In this document: positions 8,287 through 16,709 of the stretch, in pieces
Layout: every line of letters starts with the position of its first letter
Position numbering within the stretch: the first letter of the stretch is position 1
NCBI GenBank assembly: GCA_039960995.1
Contig: JBDVKF010000047.1
Span: forward strand, 26,847 to 90,846
Source of the DNA: JABSSA01 sp039960995
GTDB lineage: Bacteria; Pseudomonadota; Alphaproteobacteria; Rhodobacterales; Rhodobacteraceae
Length of the DNA: 64,000 nt
Direction: 5' to 3'
Made by a program: the position numbers and the translations under genes
Notes under the pieces: model-generated
Databases searched by the model: none
Told to the model about the DNA's origin: nothing
Seen by the model: only the letters and a program-made list of their open reading frames with translations

Positions 8287-9141
8287 ATGACTGATGATCC
8301 AAAGACACTGGTTTCAACGGACTGGTTAGCAAAACACCTGAATGACCCAGACATGCGCGTCATCGATGGATCATGGTATCTGCCCTCGGCTGAACGCGAT
8401 CCGAAAGCCGAATTTGATGCGTGCCACATTCCCGGAGCCCGCTTTTTTGACATCGATGAAATCGCAGACCTAAGGTCCGATTTGCCTCACATGGCACCCC
8501 CGCCTGAAAAGTTCATGTCGCGTTTGCGTGCCATGGGAATCGGGGACGGCCATCAAGTTGTTGTCTATGACGGTATGGGGCTCATGTCGGCGGCACGCGT
8601 CTGGTGGACGTTCAAGCTGATGGGGCATCAAGATGTCGCCGTGCTGGACGGCGGTTTTCCGAAATGGCAATCAGAAGGGCGTGACGTCGAAGACATGCCC
8701 CCGATCATAAAAGATCGCCACATGTCGACCCGCTATCAAAACAACCTCGTTCGGGATGTGACCCATGTCAGTCAGGCATCAAAGCTTGGCTTGCCCCAGA
8801 TTTTAGACGCACGGGCCGATGACCGTTTTCGTGGCGAAGGTGTTGAACCACGCAAGGGTCTAAGGTCTGGACACATTCCGAGTTCAAGGAACTTACCGTT
8901 CGGAACGTTGCTGAATAGCGATGGGACCATGATTGATCCTCCCGCGTTAAAAAACGTTTTTGAAAAAGCTGGTTTGGATCTCACCAAGCCCATTATCACC
9001 ACTTGTGGATCGGGCGTGACCGCCGCGATCCTTGCCCTTGGTTTAACCCGGATCGGCCACGACCAATGGTCTGTGTATGACGGATCTTGGGCCGAATGGG
9101 GCCAATTCGACACTTTACCTATCGCCACTGGAGAGGCCTGA
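8287..9141 (+). CDS. sseA: 3-mercaptopyruvate/thiosulfate sulfurtransferase
   Basis: A 284-residue two-rhodanese-domain enzyme that transfers sulfur from 3-mercaptopyruvate (or thiosulfate) to thiol acceptors. The inactive N-terminal rhodanese domain covers roughly residues 5-135 (STDWLAKHLNDPDMRVIDGS, HIPGARFFDIDEIAD) and the catalytic one residues 150-284 with the active-site loop CGSGVTA near residue 240, the signature of mercaptopyruvate-type enzymes. The ATG at 8287 fits the family N-terminus. It overlaps the next aminotransferase gene by one base, which suggests linked handling of a mercaptopyruvate or cysteine-derived keto acid. Confidence 0.93.
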   Translation: MTDDPKTLVSTDWLAKHLNDPDMRVIDGSWYLPSAERDPKAEFDACHIPGARFFDIDEIADLRSDLPHMAPPPEKFMSRLRAMGIGDGHQVVVYDGMGLMSAARVWWTFKLMGHQDVAVLDGGFPKWQSEGRDVEDMPPIIKDRHMSTRYQNNLVRDVTHVSQASKLGLPQILDARADDRFRGEGVEPRKGLRSGHIPSSRNLPFGTLLNSDGTMIDPPALKNVFEKAGLDLTKPIITTCGSGVTAAILALGLTRIGHDQWSVYDGSWAEWGQFDTLPIATGEA

Positions 9142-10316
9142 TGTTTTCTACGCTTGCCAAGCAACCCCCTGACGGGATCCTGCAAATCGCAACCATGTTC
9201 CGTGCTGACACGCGGGTCGACAAAATCGATCTTGGTGTCGGGGTGTACAAGGATGCGACGGGCAAGACGCCGATTATGCTTGCGGTGAAGGCCGCGGAAC
9301 AGCGCGTTTGGGAAGAACAGACCACGAAAGCATATACATCGCTCGCCGGTGATCCCGCGTTCGCGGATGTGATGATTGACCTCATATTGGGCGACACACT
9401 TCCCCGAGATCAGATTTCGGCCGTTGCGACGCCGGGTGGAACAGGCGCGGTGCGGCAGGCTTTTGAATTGGCGCGTTATGCCGATGCAAATTGCCGTGTC
9501 TTTGTTTCGAACCCAACCTGGCCCAACCACCTTTCGATTTTGAACTACCTCGGCATTGAAACGGTCCCTTACCGGTATTTTGATGCTGACACTCGAGGTG
9601 TTGATTTCGATGGGATGATGGCTGACCTTGCGGATACAAAACCAGGCGATCTTATTTTGCTGCATGGCTGTTGTCACAATCCAACTGGGGCCAACTTGAA
9701 CCCGGTTGAATGGCAAGAGGTTATCGCACTGCTTAACCGCACCGGTGCGACCCCAATGATCGATATTGCCTATCAAGGCTTTGGCGATGGATTGGAAGAA
9801 GATGCTGAGGCAACACGCGCTGTTGTTGCGGGTGTCCCCGAATGTATCATCGCAGGCAGCTGTTCCAAGAATTTCGGAATTTACCGTGAACGTACGGGCA
9901 TTCTGATGGTGACTTCTGCTGACCAAGGTTTGACGCAAGCGACACTCGCGTTTTTGAACCGCCAGAATTATTCGTTCCCGCCGGATCACGGCGCACGTTT
10001 GGTCACGACAATTTTGAATGACGAGGCATTGCAGGCAGATTGGAAGGCTGAATTGGAAGACGTTCGCCAATCCATGCTGAGCTTGCGCTCCAAATTGGCC
10101 GACGAATTGCAACGCGTTGCAGGATCTGATCGCTTTGGATTTCTGGCACAGCATCGTGGTATGTTTTCCCGCTTGGGGACAACACCTGAAATGGTTCAAA
10201 AGTTACGCGAAGATCATGCCATCTATATGATTGGCGACAGCCGGATGAACATCGCAGGCCTAAATGCGAAAACGGTGCCCTTGCTTGCTGAAGCGATTGT
10301 TGAAGCGGGTGTTTAA
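9141..10316 (+). CDS. Aromatic/aspartate-type aminotransferase (TyrB/AspC family)
   Basis: A 391-residue PLP-dependent class I aminotransferase. The chain starts MFSTLAKQPPDGILQIATMF and GVGVYKDATGKTPIM, diagnostic of the AspC/TyrB subgroup. The cofactor lysine sits in SCSKNFGIYRERTG near residue 240, and the substrate-binding arginine is expected in the C-terminal GDSRMNIAGL segment. It transfers amino groups between aspartate or aromatic amino acids and 2-oxoglutarate. The start codon overlaps the sseA stop (TGATG), so the two are translated together. Aspartate versus aromatic preference cannot be read from the sequence. Confidence 0.92.
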   Translation: MFSTLAKQPPDGILQIATMFRADTRVDKIDLGVGVYKDATGKTPIMLAVKAAEQRVWEEQTTKAYTSLAGDPAFADVMIDLILGDTLPRDQISAVATPGGTGAVRQAFELARYADANCRVFVSNPTWPNHLSILNYLGIETVPYRYFDADTRGVDFDGMMADLADTKPGDLILLHGCCHNPTGANLNPVEWQEVIALLNRTGATPMIDIAYQGFGDGLEEDAEATRAVVAGVPECIIAGSCSKNFGIYRERTGILMVTSADQGLTQATLAFLNRQNYSFPPDHGARLVTTILNDEALQADWKAELEDVRQSMLSLRSKLADELQRVAGSDRFGFLAQHRGMFSRLGTTPEMVQKLREDHAIYMIGDSRMNIAGLNAKTVPLLAEAIVEAGV

Positions 10317-10413
10317 GCCCACGTAAAGTCATGCTCCGCAGCTGCGCTGTGGGGCAAGACAGCTGATGCGAACTGGCTTTCCCATGCAATTCTCTTTCTA
10401 GTCATTGATGAAA

Positions 10414-10443
10414 CAAAAAAATCCCCGCCACAAAGGGCGGGGA
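10414..10443 (-). terminator. Rho-independent terminator for ccrM
   Basis: TCCCCGCC at 10422-10429 pairs with GGCGGGGA at 10436-10443. On the minus strand the stem is followed by a run of seven T (the A run at 10414-10420). It lies ~85 bases past the ccrM stop and faces the aminotransferase, so it separates the convergent units. Confidence 0.85.
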
Positions 10444-10527
10444 CAAGTTTAGTGCCTGACTTTGGGCGAACCCGAAGGCCACAGACACCGGCGGTATTTT
10501 CTTGGAGGGTATTCTTGGAGAGTATTA

Positions 10528-11625
10528 TTAGTCGTGCATCTCGGAGCGAACTTGCTGGCGCAACACGTCGATAGAGACGGTTTTACCATCGCGCCGAAAG
10601 TGCCAATAGGTCCATCCGTTACAGCTTGGCGCGCCTTCAAGGGCAGCCCCAACCTGATGGATCGATCCTTTGATGTCGTGACCAACCAACGTGCCGTCAG
10701 CACGTACCTTGGCCATGTCACCACGAGGAGAATAAAGCGACTCGCCCGGACGCAACATTCCACGTTCGACCAACTGCCCAAAGGGTACACGTGGTTGCGC
10801 ACGTTTCGATTGGCTGACTTCCAGTGCGGATTTGTCAAACTTGCGGACATTGGCAAGACGCTTCTTGGCCACCTTGCGATAGGATTCTTCGCGTTCGATC
10901 CCGATGAATTCGCGGCCGAGCATCTTGGCGACAGCGCCTGTCGTGCCAGTGCCAAAGAACGGATCCAAAACCACGTCACCGGGGTTCGTCGTGCCAAGAA
11001 TGACGCGATGCAAAAGGCTTTCTGGTTTTTGCGTCGGGTGCGCTTTGTCGCCGTTATCATCCTTTAGGCGTTCATGGCCTGTGCAAATAGGAAGAACCCA
11101 ATCCGAACGCATTTGGATGCCTTCGTTCAACGCCTTCAAGGCTTCGTAGTTGAACGTGTATTTCGCGGCTTCGTCGCGGCTGGCCCAGATCAACGTCTCG
11201 TGTGCGTTGGTCAAGCGTTTGCCCCGAAAGTTGGGCATTGGATTTGATTTACGCCAAACGACGTCATTTAGAATCCAAAAGCCAAGGTCCTGAAGTGTTG
11301 CGCCAAGGCGGAAGACGTTGTGATACGATCCAATGACCCAGATCGCGCCGTTTGGCTTCAGAATGCGTTGCGCCTCCGAAAGCCATGCGGTTGTGAAATC
11401 GTCATAGGCTTTGAAGCCGGAAAATTGGTCCCATTCGTCGTCCACGGCGTCGACTTTGGAATTGTCGGGGCGATGCAGATCGCCTTTGAGCTGCAGATTA
11501 TAAGGCGGATCAGCAAAGATCAGATCAATTGAGGCTGCTGGCAACCCCCGCATCGCTTCGATGCATTCGCCCGCAATAATTTCGTTCAAAGGAAGCGCTT
11601 CAGCGCCCTTCATATGTTTGGTCAT
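10528..11625 (-). CDS. ccrM: Cell-cycle DNA adenine methyltransferase CcrM (GANTC)
   Basis: A 365-residue orphan N6-adenine methyltransferase that modifies GANTC sites and links replication to cell-cycle transcription in alphaproteobacteria. It carries DPPY at residues 39-42, the substrate segment WRKSNPMPNFRGKRLTNAHE, and the AdoMet-binding DPFFGTGTT motif in the second half, the beta-class order. The C-terminal ~85 residues (RGMLRPGESLYSPRGDMAKV, CNGWTYWHFRRDGK) are the DNA-recognition extension specific to CcrM/HinfI-like enzymes. No restriction endonuclease is nearby. It lies 87 bases downstream of rnhB, an order common in this class, with three GANTC sites in between. Confidence 0.96.
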   Translation of the reverse strand: MTKHMKGAEALPLNEIIAGECIEAMRGLPAASIDLIFADPPYNLQLKGDLHRPDNSKVDAVDDEWDQFSGFKAYDDFTTAWLSEAQRILKPNGAIWVIGSYHNVFRLGATLQDLGFWILNDVVWRKSNPMPNFRGKRLTNAHETLIWASRDEAAKYTFNYEALKALNEGIQMRSDWVLPICTGHERLKDDNGDKAHPTQKPESLLHRVILGTTNPGDVVLDPFFGTGTTGAVAKMLGREFIGIEREESYRKVAKKRLANVRKFDKSALEVSQSKRAQPRVPFGQLVERGMLRPGESLYSPRGDMAKVRADGTLVGHDIKGSIHQVGAALEGAPSCNGWTYWHFRRDGKTVSIDVLRQQVRSEMHD

Positions 11626-11675
11626 CTTTTGCCTCTGTCCCTGACGCTTTTGCGCTCTGTGGTTGGCACTAAGAT

Positions 11676-11714
11676 GAGTCAGAGGCGATTCGCCGTCAAT
11701 TTCTTTTTTGATTC
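11676..11714. promoter_or_regulatory. Cluster of three GANTC sites upstream of ccrM
   Basis: GAGTC at 11676-11680, GATTC at 11687-11691 and GATTC at 11710-11714 lie within 39 bases in the rnhB-ccrM gap. In Caulobacter the ccrM promoter is itself controlled by GANTC methylation, so these sites are good candidates for autoregulation. A full CtrA box was not found. Confidence 0.5.
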
Positions 11715-12327
11715 AAGTGTTTAAGTTTTTCTCTTGATACAAGATATTGTGGACGGGTTTGAATGTCCGTCTATGGTGTGGGGTCACGCCAAGATTTTGA
11801 AGCGCGGTTCTGTGGCTTTTGGACGGGTATCCCTTGTTGGTCTCCCAGCCATAGCCGGGATGCTGTTGCGCCAAATCCACCATGATGGCATCTCGCCTTT
11901 CTTTTGCCACAATTGAGGCAGCTGCAATCGACAAAGAACGCGCATCGCCGCGCACGATTGCAGTGGCGGGTTGGCGTAATTCTCGGGGAATCATGTTTCC
12001 GTCAATCAACACGTGATCTGGCAAAACTGGCAAAGCATCGACAGCGCGGGTCATGGCCAAATGCGCGGCGCGCAGGATGTTGATTTCGTCGATTTCTTCG
12101 ACTGAAGCCATTCCAACGCCAACGTGGGCGTTCTTCATGAGCAAGCTCAGCAGGGCCGCGCGACGCTTGGCGCTTAACTTTTTGCTGTCATCTAACCCAT
12201 CAGGAATGTCGCTGGGGTCCAAAATAACCGCTGCGGCGACAACCGGCCCTGCCAGCGGCCCGCGTCCGGCTTCATCTACACCTGCAATCAATCCCCCAAG
12301 TTTGGTCTCAAATTCAAAATCAGGCAT
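11713..12327 (-). CDS. rnhB: Ribonuclease HII
   Basis: A 204-residue nuclease that cuts the RNA strand of RNA-DNA hybrids and removes single misincorporated ribonucleotides. The N-terminal GVDEAGRGPLAGPVVAAAV holds the first two catalytic acids; further acids are expected in DHVLIDGN and near IAAASIVAKERRD. The tyrosine-glycine segment HPGYGWETNKGYPSKSHR is the type 2 hallmark for single-ribonucleotide recognition. The length is normal. It is read toward ccrM and may share a transcript with it. Confidence 0.95.
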   Translation of the reverse strand: MPDFEFETKLGGLIAGVDEAGRGPLAGPVVAAAVILDPSDIPDGLDDSKKLSAKRRAALLSLLMKNAHVGVGMASVEEIDEINILRAAHLAMTRAVDALPVLPDHVLIDGNMIPRELRQPATAIVRGDARSLSIAAASIVAKERRDAIMVDLAQQHPGYGWETNKGYPSKSHRTALQNLGVTPHHRRTFKPVHNILYQEKNLNT

Positions 12328-12430
12328 CGATGTTCTCCCATTCGCGCCAACTATCTCGCCGCGCAGTCAAATTGTTAAGGGCTTTCAGAAAATGTTTGTA
12401 GCAGAATGATCATTCTGATACGAGGAAACC

Positions 12431-13015
12431 ATGCCTAGGCGTGCGCAACATAGCAAAGAGGACTTGGTTGAACTGGCATTAGAGCAGTTCTGGACCGCCG
12501 GATACTTTGCGAGCTCTATGGATGATCTCGTTAAATCGACGGGAGTAAGCCGCTACGGAATCTATTCCGCGTTCGGTGGAAAAGAAGAACTTTTCTTGGC
12601 TTGTTTTGAAATCTACCAAAAGATGGTCGTAAGCCCGGCCTTTGCCCAAGTCGAAGCACCCAGAGCAGATCTGAGTGCAGCGCGCCGCTATTTCGAGTGT
12701 CAAATTCAACGCGCATCTGAAAGCGGGCTACCGGGACCAGGATGCTTTGTTGCTAATTCGGCGACCGAAGTTGCTCCGGTGATGCCGAAAGCCAAAGCCA
12801 TGGTTGAGGCACATAACGCTCGCCTAAAAAGCGGGTTTACCAATGCACTCAACAATTCTGGAACGGGTGATGCAAAGGTCGTCCACGCTCTTGCGGACGT
12901 AATGGTGGTATTCACAAATGGGTTTTGGTCGACGTCGCGGATTACCAATGATGCAGGGACCTTACACAGCTGCGTCGATTGTTTTCTGAACATGATGGAA
13001 GAGGCAGTAAAATGA
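12431..13015 (+). CDS. TetR-family transcriptional regulator
   Basis: A 194-residue repressor-type protein. The N-terminal helix-turn-helix domain covers about residues 8-55 (LVELALEQFWTAGYFASSMD, LVKSTGVSRYGIYSAFGGKE), matching the TetR consensus ending in YxxFGxKEEL. The C-terminal ligand domain is generic. It overlaps the following membrane-protein gene by four bases (ATGA), so that protein is the likely regulated partner. The ligand cannot be inferred. Confidence 0.92.
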   Translation: MPRRAQHSKEDLVELALEQFWTAGYFASSMDDLVKSTGVSRYGIYSAFGGKEELFLACFEIYQKMVVSPAFAQVEAPRADLSAARRYFECQIQRASESGLPGPGCFVANSATEVAPVMPKAKAMVEAHNARLKSGFTNALNNSGTGDAKVVHALADVMVVFTNGFWSTSRITNDAGTLHSCVDCFLNMMEEAVK

Positions 13016-13467
13016 CGTTTGCACAGGTAAGCTCACCGATCACACCAAGGGCAAGGTTGGGTTTGGCGTTATGCCTCAATTTCCTGTGGATCAATATCTC
13101 GGAAGTATTTCGCTATTTCGTATTCATTATGCCGATGATGCGGGACACGTTTCCCGACATTCCGGGTGTCGCGCCGATGAACATAACGGTCTTTCTTATC
13201 TGGGGTGTGTGGGACACGATCCTTGTCTTGGCGGCTACGTTGATCCCTTGGATCTGTTTTGACCGTTTTGGATCAAGCCTGCGTCATGCCATGTTGGTTG
13301 GAACAGGTGTTTGGGCAACGGTATTTGTTATCCTGTGGCTTGGGCTTTGGAACATGAACCTAACAACCCTCGCAATTGTCGGTGTCGCGTTGCCGCTTGC
13401 TTTGATCGAAATGCTGGGTGCCGCATTGATTGTGATGTGGGCGAAAAAACGCGCCGATACCATCTGA
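13012..13467 (+). CDS. Four-helix membrane protein of unknown function, coupled to the TetR gene
   Basis: A 151-residue integral membrane protein with hydrophobic segments near residues 15-40, 56-80, 90-115 and 118-140. It starts inside the end of the TetR gene, implying translational coupling and probable control by that regulator. No family signature was recognised; the short Lys/Arg tail (AKKRADTI) suggests a cytoplasmic C-terminus. A Phe/Met-rich segment (YFVFIMPMMRDTFPDIPGVA) lies in the first loop. Confidence 0.7.
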   Translation: MTFAQVSSPITPRARLGLALCLNFLWINISEVFRYFVFIMPMMRDTFPDIPGVAPMNITVFLIWGVWDTILVLAATLIPWICFDRFGSSLRHAMLVGTGVWATVFVILWLGLWNMNLTTLAIVGVALPLALIEMLGAALIVMWAKKRADTI

Positions 13468-13568
13468 ACCAGAAACGTGAATTGAAAAGGGGGAAGCATC
13501 CCGAAACGCCTCCCCAAGAGTACTCCAACCCGGAACAGGGAACACAACTGGGTGGAGTCTACCCGTTC

Positions 13569-14033
13569 TTAACGGCGGGCAATTTGGAAGCCATTTTGGC
13601 TGAGGCAGCGGGCGCCATACACGGTATAATATCCACGGTTGGCGCGTACCGAGCGTGCGCAATGCTGTGGCAAGCTATTGGGAAAGCCGTAATTTTTGCT
13701 CAAGCAGTTGCGCCCAAATGCGGGAAAGTTGCCGTGGCGATCCCGGAAGTTGTGCAAGCAATGCTGAGGCAGCAATTTGCGATTCACGCGCTTGGGCAAC
13801 GGGCGTGGCTGAACATGGCGATGCACTTTGGGTTTTACAGGGTGAGAGTGTTGCACAACACGCTCTTTCTTTTTGTCATGTGAATTTTTGATTGCGGCAC
13901 CAAGAATGGCGATGCCTGCAATGGCGGCCAATGTACGGGCGACGTCGTCATTACCTGCGCGGGTTGGTTGTGCGGCAAAAGCCGTGATTGCAATAGATGT
14001 TGCAGTGATGACAGCGATGAATTGACGGTGCAT
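13569..14033 (-). CDS. Small secreted basic protein, function unknown
   Basis: A 154-residue protein with an N-terminal signal peptide (about residues 1-26, ending TRAG) and a hydrophobic stretch at residues 33-48. The middle is rich in His, Lys, Arg and Pro. The C-terminal half contains a twofold motif: LLPQHCLHNFRDRHGNFPAF-GRNCL and SLPQHCARSVRANRGYYTVY-GARCL, each with two cysteines and probably a small disulfide-bonded domain. It lies convergent to the upstream membrane protein. No enzymatic motif is seen. Confidence 0.72.
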   Translation of the reverse strand: MHRQFIAVITATSIAITAFAAQPTRAGNDDVARTLAAIAGIAILGAAIKNSHDKKKERVVQHSHPVKPKVHRHVQPRPLPKRVNRKLLPQHCLHNFRDRHGNFPAFGRNCLSKNYGFPNSLPQHCARSVRANRGYYTVYGARCLSQNGFQIARR

Positions 14034-14206
14034 GAGCAGCTCCTTGTTTGGTCAGTGCGATCCGGCAATGCGTTTGCGGCCGGGCTGAACCAAAGATGGG
14101 GCTGGGGCGGTCAGACAGACAATAACAGGCTCAAGTTATCGAATATCAGGTGCTACATGTGCCTATGGTTATTGAATATCCTGCAAATCCTGCGCATCTT
14201 AACGCC

Positions 14207-14485
14207 ATGAAACAGATTGTTCTTTCCGCACTGCTTTATGCCGGCCTGACTGCGATGGCGTCGGCGCAGTGTTACGCGGATTACAAAGCCAAGAAAGATA
14301 ACCCTTTGCGGTTGCATTATGGTGTGGCGCAAGTCAGTGCCTGCAATCGTTCGACGGCACAGAACGAACTGGCCCGGCGCTTAACGGCAAAGGGTTGGAC
14401 GCTTTTGCAAGTCGTCTCGGTCTTTGGGCCAGAGGGGCTGAGCCAAAGGAAAGACAGTGCCGGACAGTACTACCTCCGCTTCTGA
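14207..14485 (+). CDS. Small secreted protein, function unknown
   Basis: A 92-residue protein with a signal peptide (MKQIVLSALLYAGLTAMASA, cleavage near residue 20). The mature part holds two cysteines (AQCYADY and SACNRS) that could form a disulfide. The ATG at 14207 places the signal peptide at the N-terminus; the frame continues 19 codons upstream without a better start. Its 3' end overlaps the next gene by 29 bases in a different frame, so the two are probably co-transcribed. Confidence 0.65.
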   Translation: MKQIVLSALLYAGLTAMASAQCYADYKAKKDNPLRLHYGVAQVSACNRSTAQNELARRLTAKGWTLLQVVSVFGPEGLSQRKDSAGQYYLRF

Positions 14486-15161
14486 TAATCGCAAGACAGG
14501 GGACCGGATGGTTCTCTTGGGGCTTGCCGGTATCGTAGTGACCTTGGGCATTGCTGCGGTCTTGTTATTTTTGAATCTGCCTGATGCAAACGCATTTGAT
14601 GCGCGTGTTGAACGCATGTTCATCGAAAACACGGATCTGACCAGCCAAGCAGAGATCAAACTGTTGGAGATTCTAGCGCAATCGGGAACTGCATTTTCAG
14701 ATACGTTAACAAGCTATCGTGTCGTTATATTTGTGCTGCTCGTCTTTGCTGCGGGAATGATGGTGGCAGCTCTGGTGTTCTTGCTGTTGCTGATAAGTTT
14801 GAACCGTCGGTTCGCGCAAATTGAGCGGACAGGCATTCAGGTCAATTCGCTGTTGATCAGTCGCGAAGAAAACAAAGTCTATTTGAACAATATGGGCTTT
14901 AAGCTGACCGAAGCCGCAATGGAAACCATTGGGGTTCTTGCCGAAGCACGCATGGATGACGATGTGCTGACAGGTTCAGAACTTGAAGCGTTGATTTCAG
15001 GGCGTTCTGCTGTGGATTGTGAAGAAGCGGCAGGCGCGACGCGGATCAAAAGGCTGCGCGATGGGTTAGGTAACCAGATGATTAGCGAATTGTTGGTCAA
15101 GAACATCGCGCGTCGCGGCTATATGTTAGCCGTCGAAAAGGACGTGATACGCGTGCTTTGA
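14457..15161 (+). CDS. Membrane-anchored protein with a C-terminal OmpR-like winged-helix domain
   Basis: A 234-residue protein with two membrane helices (about residues 17-40 and 85-115) framing a ~45-residue loop, then a cytoplasmic domain. The last ~70 residues (LTGSELEALISGRS, RIKRLRDGLG and NIARRGYMLAV) resemble the winged helix of OmpR/ToxR-type DNA-binding proteins, whose usual ending is a GY-x-L wing. If right, it is an inner-membrane transcription factor with DNA-binding part at the C-terminus, opposite to ToxR and CadC. The start is GTG at 14457, overlapping the upstream gene. Function beyond this is unknown. Confidence 0.65.
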   Translation: MPDSTTSASDNRKTGDRMVLLGLAGIVVTLGIAAVLLFLNLPDANAFDARVERMFIENTDLTSQAEIKLLEILAQSGTAFSDTLTSYRVVIFVLLVFAAGMMVAALVFLLLLISLNRRFAQIERTGIQVNSLLISREENKVYLNNMGFKLTEAAMETIGVLAEARMDDDVLTGSELEALISGRSAVDCEEAAGATRIKRLRDGLGNQMISELLVKNIARRGYMLAVEKDVIRVL

Positions 15162-15330
15162 TTCGGTGCAGACCAGTCTTGGCCGCGGAAATACTCGCTC
15201 TCAAAGAACCTGCAGATTTTGAAGATTGTTAAGTGAGCGTGCCGCGACCGCTTCCGAAATTTGATCGCTCAAACCTTAATACGTGTCCGATGATCTAAGC
15301 ATCTCAGATCGACAACGTTTTTCTGAAAAT

Positions 15331-15363
15331 AAAAAAGGTGCCAACCCCTTAGGAGTTGGCACC
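15331..15363 (-). terminator. Rho-independent terminator of the first TRAP operon
   Basis: GGTGCCAAC at 15337-15345 pairs perfectly with GTTGGCACC at 15355-15363; on the minus strand the stem is followed by six T. It lies ~55 bases after the dctM stop. Confidence 0.88.
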
Positions 15364-15416
15364 CAATTGTGAGTGGAGGTGTCGACTGCTTTCAGGATGA
15401 CACTGTTGGCCTTTGT

Positions 15417-16700
15417 TCAACCGCCGACCAAACGTGGAAGTGTCAGTGAAATGGCTGGCACGAATGTTATCAGCATCAATGCGACGAAGATGGCGCAATA
15501 GAAAGGCCAGATGGTACGTACAGCCTTTTCCATGGGAAGCTTCCCAACGGCACAGCCGACGAAAAGACAGGATCCCACCGGAGGTGTACATAGCCCCAGA
15601 CCAAGGTTAACCAACAAGATCATCCCGAACTGATAGGGATCAACGCCAAGCGTGTTTGCCACTGGTAAAAAGATTGGCGTACAGATCAAGATCAGCGCCG
15701 CCATATCCATGATCATGCCCAGCACCAACAGTACGAGGTTGATCATCAACAGAATGAGGATCGGATTGTCTGTCAGTCCTGTCAGAAGCTCGACGGTTAG
15801 ATTGGGCACTCGGTAGAAAGTGAGCATGTAAGCGAATGCTCCGGCACAGGCGATCAGGATCATCACCATCGCCGTCGTGCGCACAGATTGCCCCACGGCG
15901 GTGCGGAAGTTGTCCCATGTGATCGCCCGATAGACCAGCAATGTCACAAGGAAGGCATAAATCGCGCCGAACGCACCAGATTCGGTCACAGTAAAGATAC
16001 CTGACAGTACGCCGCCGACGATGATGACCGCAGTCATTAGTCCAGGGATCGCACCAAAGAATGCAATGAGCAGAGCTGTCCAACCTGGAAATTTCTCTGC
16101 TTGGTATCCCCGTTTAACGGCCACGATATATGCTGCTGCCGCCAGACATAGGCACATCAGCACGCCTGGCACGACGCCAGCGAGGAAGAGTTTGGAGATC
16201 GAGATGCCTCCGCCTGCGGCGATTGCAAAAATGATCATGTTGTGGCTGGGCGGGATGATGATGCCGGCGATAGACGAAGTGACCGTGACGTTCACCGCAT
16301 AGTCAGCATCGTAACCTTTTTCTTTCATCACTGGCACAAGGATCGAACCCAATGCCGAAATGTCAGCAATCGCGGAACCCGAGATGCCGCCAAACAGCAT
16401 GGAAGAGAAGACGTTGACGATTCCGAGACCACCGCGCACCGCGCCAACGGCAGCTTGTGCAAATCGAACCAGGCGCATCGCGATGCCGCCGTGGAACATC
16501 AATTCACCAGCGAAGATAAAGAACGGGATCGCCATAAGGGCAAACACGTTGATGCCAGAAATGATACGCTGAAAGCCGATCATCAGCGGCAAACCTTCAA
16601 ACCAGAAGGCTGCAAGTGCCGAAATTCCCAATGCAAAGGCAACGGGTGCGCCAATGGCTACGCATAGGGCAAAAACCCCAAGAAGTACAAAAAGCCCCAT
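15417..16700 (-). CDS. dctM: TRAP transporter large permease (DctM type)
   Basis: A 427-residue inner-membrane protein with about twelve hydrophobic segments and the DctM hallmarks AIPFFIFAGELMFHGGIAMR, FGGISGSAIADISALGSILV and IIIPPSHNMIIFA. It is the ion-driven transport subunit of a TRAP importer and works with the small permease just upstream and the periplasmic binding protein. The spacing to dctQ is nine bases. In the SiaM/DctM family such transporters carry organic acids, often sugar acids. Here the neighbours point to a uronate-like substrate (inference). Confidence 0.94.
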   Translation of the reverse strand: MGLFVLLGVFALCVAIGAPVAFALGISALAAFWFEGLPLMIGFQRIISGINVFALMAIPFFIFAGELMFHGGIAMRLVRFAQAAVGAVRGGLGIVNVFSSMLFGGISGSAIADISALGSILVPVMKEKGYDADYAVNVTVTSSIAGIIIPPSHNMIIFAIAAGGGISISKLFLAGVVPGVLMCLCLAAAAYIVAVKRGYQAEKFPGWTALLIAFFGAIPGLMTAVIIVGGVLSGIFTVTESGAFGAIYAFLVTLLVYRAITWDNFRTAVGQSVRTTAMVMILIACAGAFAYMLTFYRVPNLTVELLTGLTDNPILILLMINLVLLVLGMIMDMAALILICTPIFLPVANTLGVDPYQFGMILLVNLGLGLCTPPVGSCLFVGCAVGKLPMEKAVRTIWPFYCAIFVALMLITFVPAISLTLPRLVGG

Positions 16701-16709
16701 GGCCGTCCC

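Noticed and set aside
8082..8453. A 123-codon minus-strand frame over the sseA start
   Set aside because: Antisense to a clear enzyme gene and its leader; residues do not resemble a protein family.
8772..10199. A long (475-codon) minus-strand open frame opposite sseA and the aminotransferase
   Set aside because: Antisense shadow of two well-supported enzyme genes; Cys/His/Arg-rich composition typical of such shadows.
10449..11060. A 203-codon minus-strand frame and a 201-codon plus-strand frame over the same region
   Set aside because: Both lie inside the strongly supported ccrM gene; neither has a ribosome site or family motif.
12337..12430. CATTCTGAT-like half sites before the TetR gene as an operator
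   Set aside because: GATCATTCTGAT looks partly symmetric (AATGATCATT), but a single weak palindrome is not enough to claim an operator.
13490..13540. GGGGGAAGC...GCCTCCCC as a terminator
   Set aside because: Imperfect stem with a long loop and no T run; not counted as a feature.
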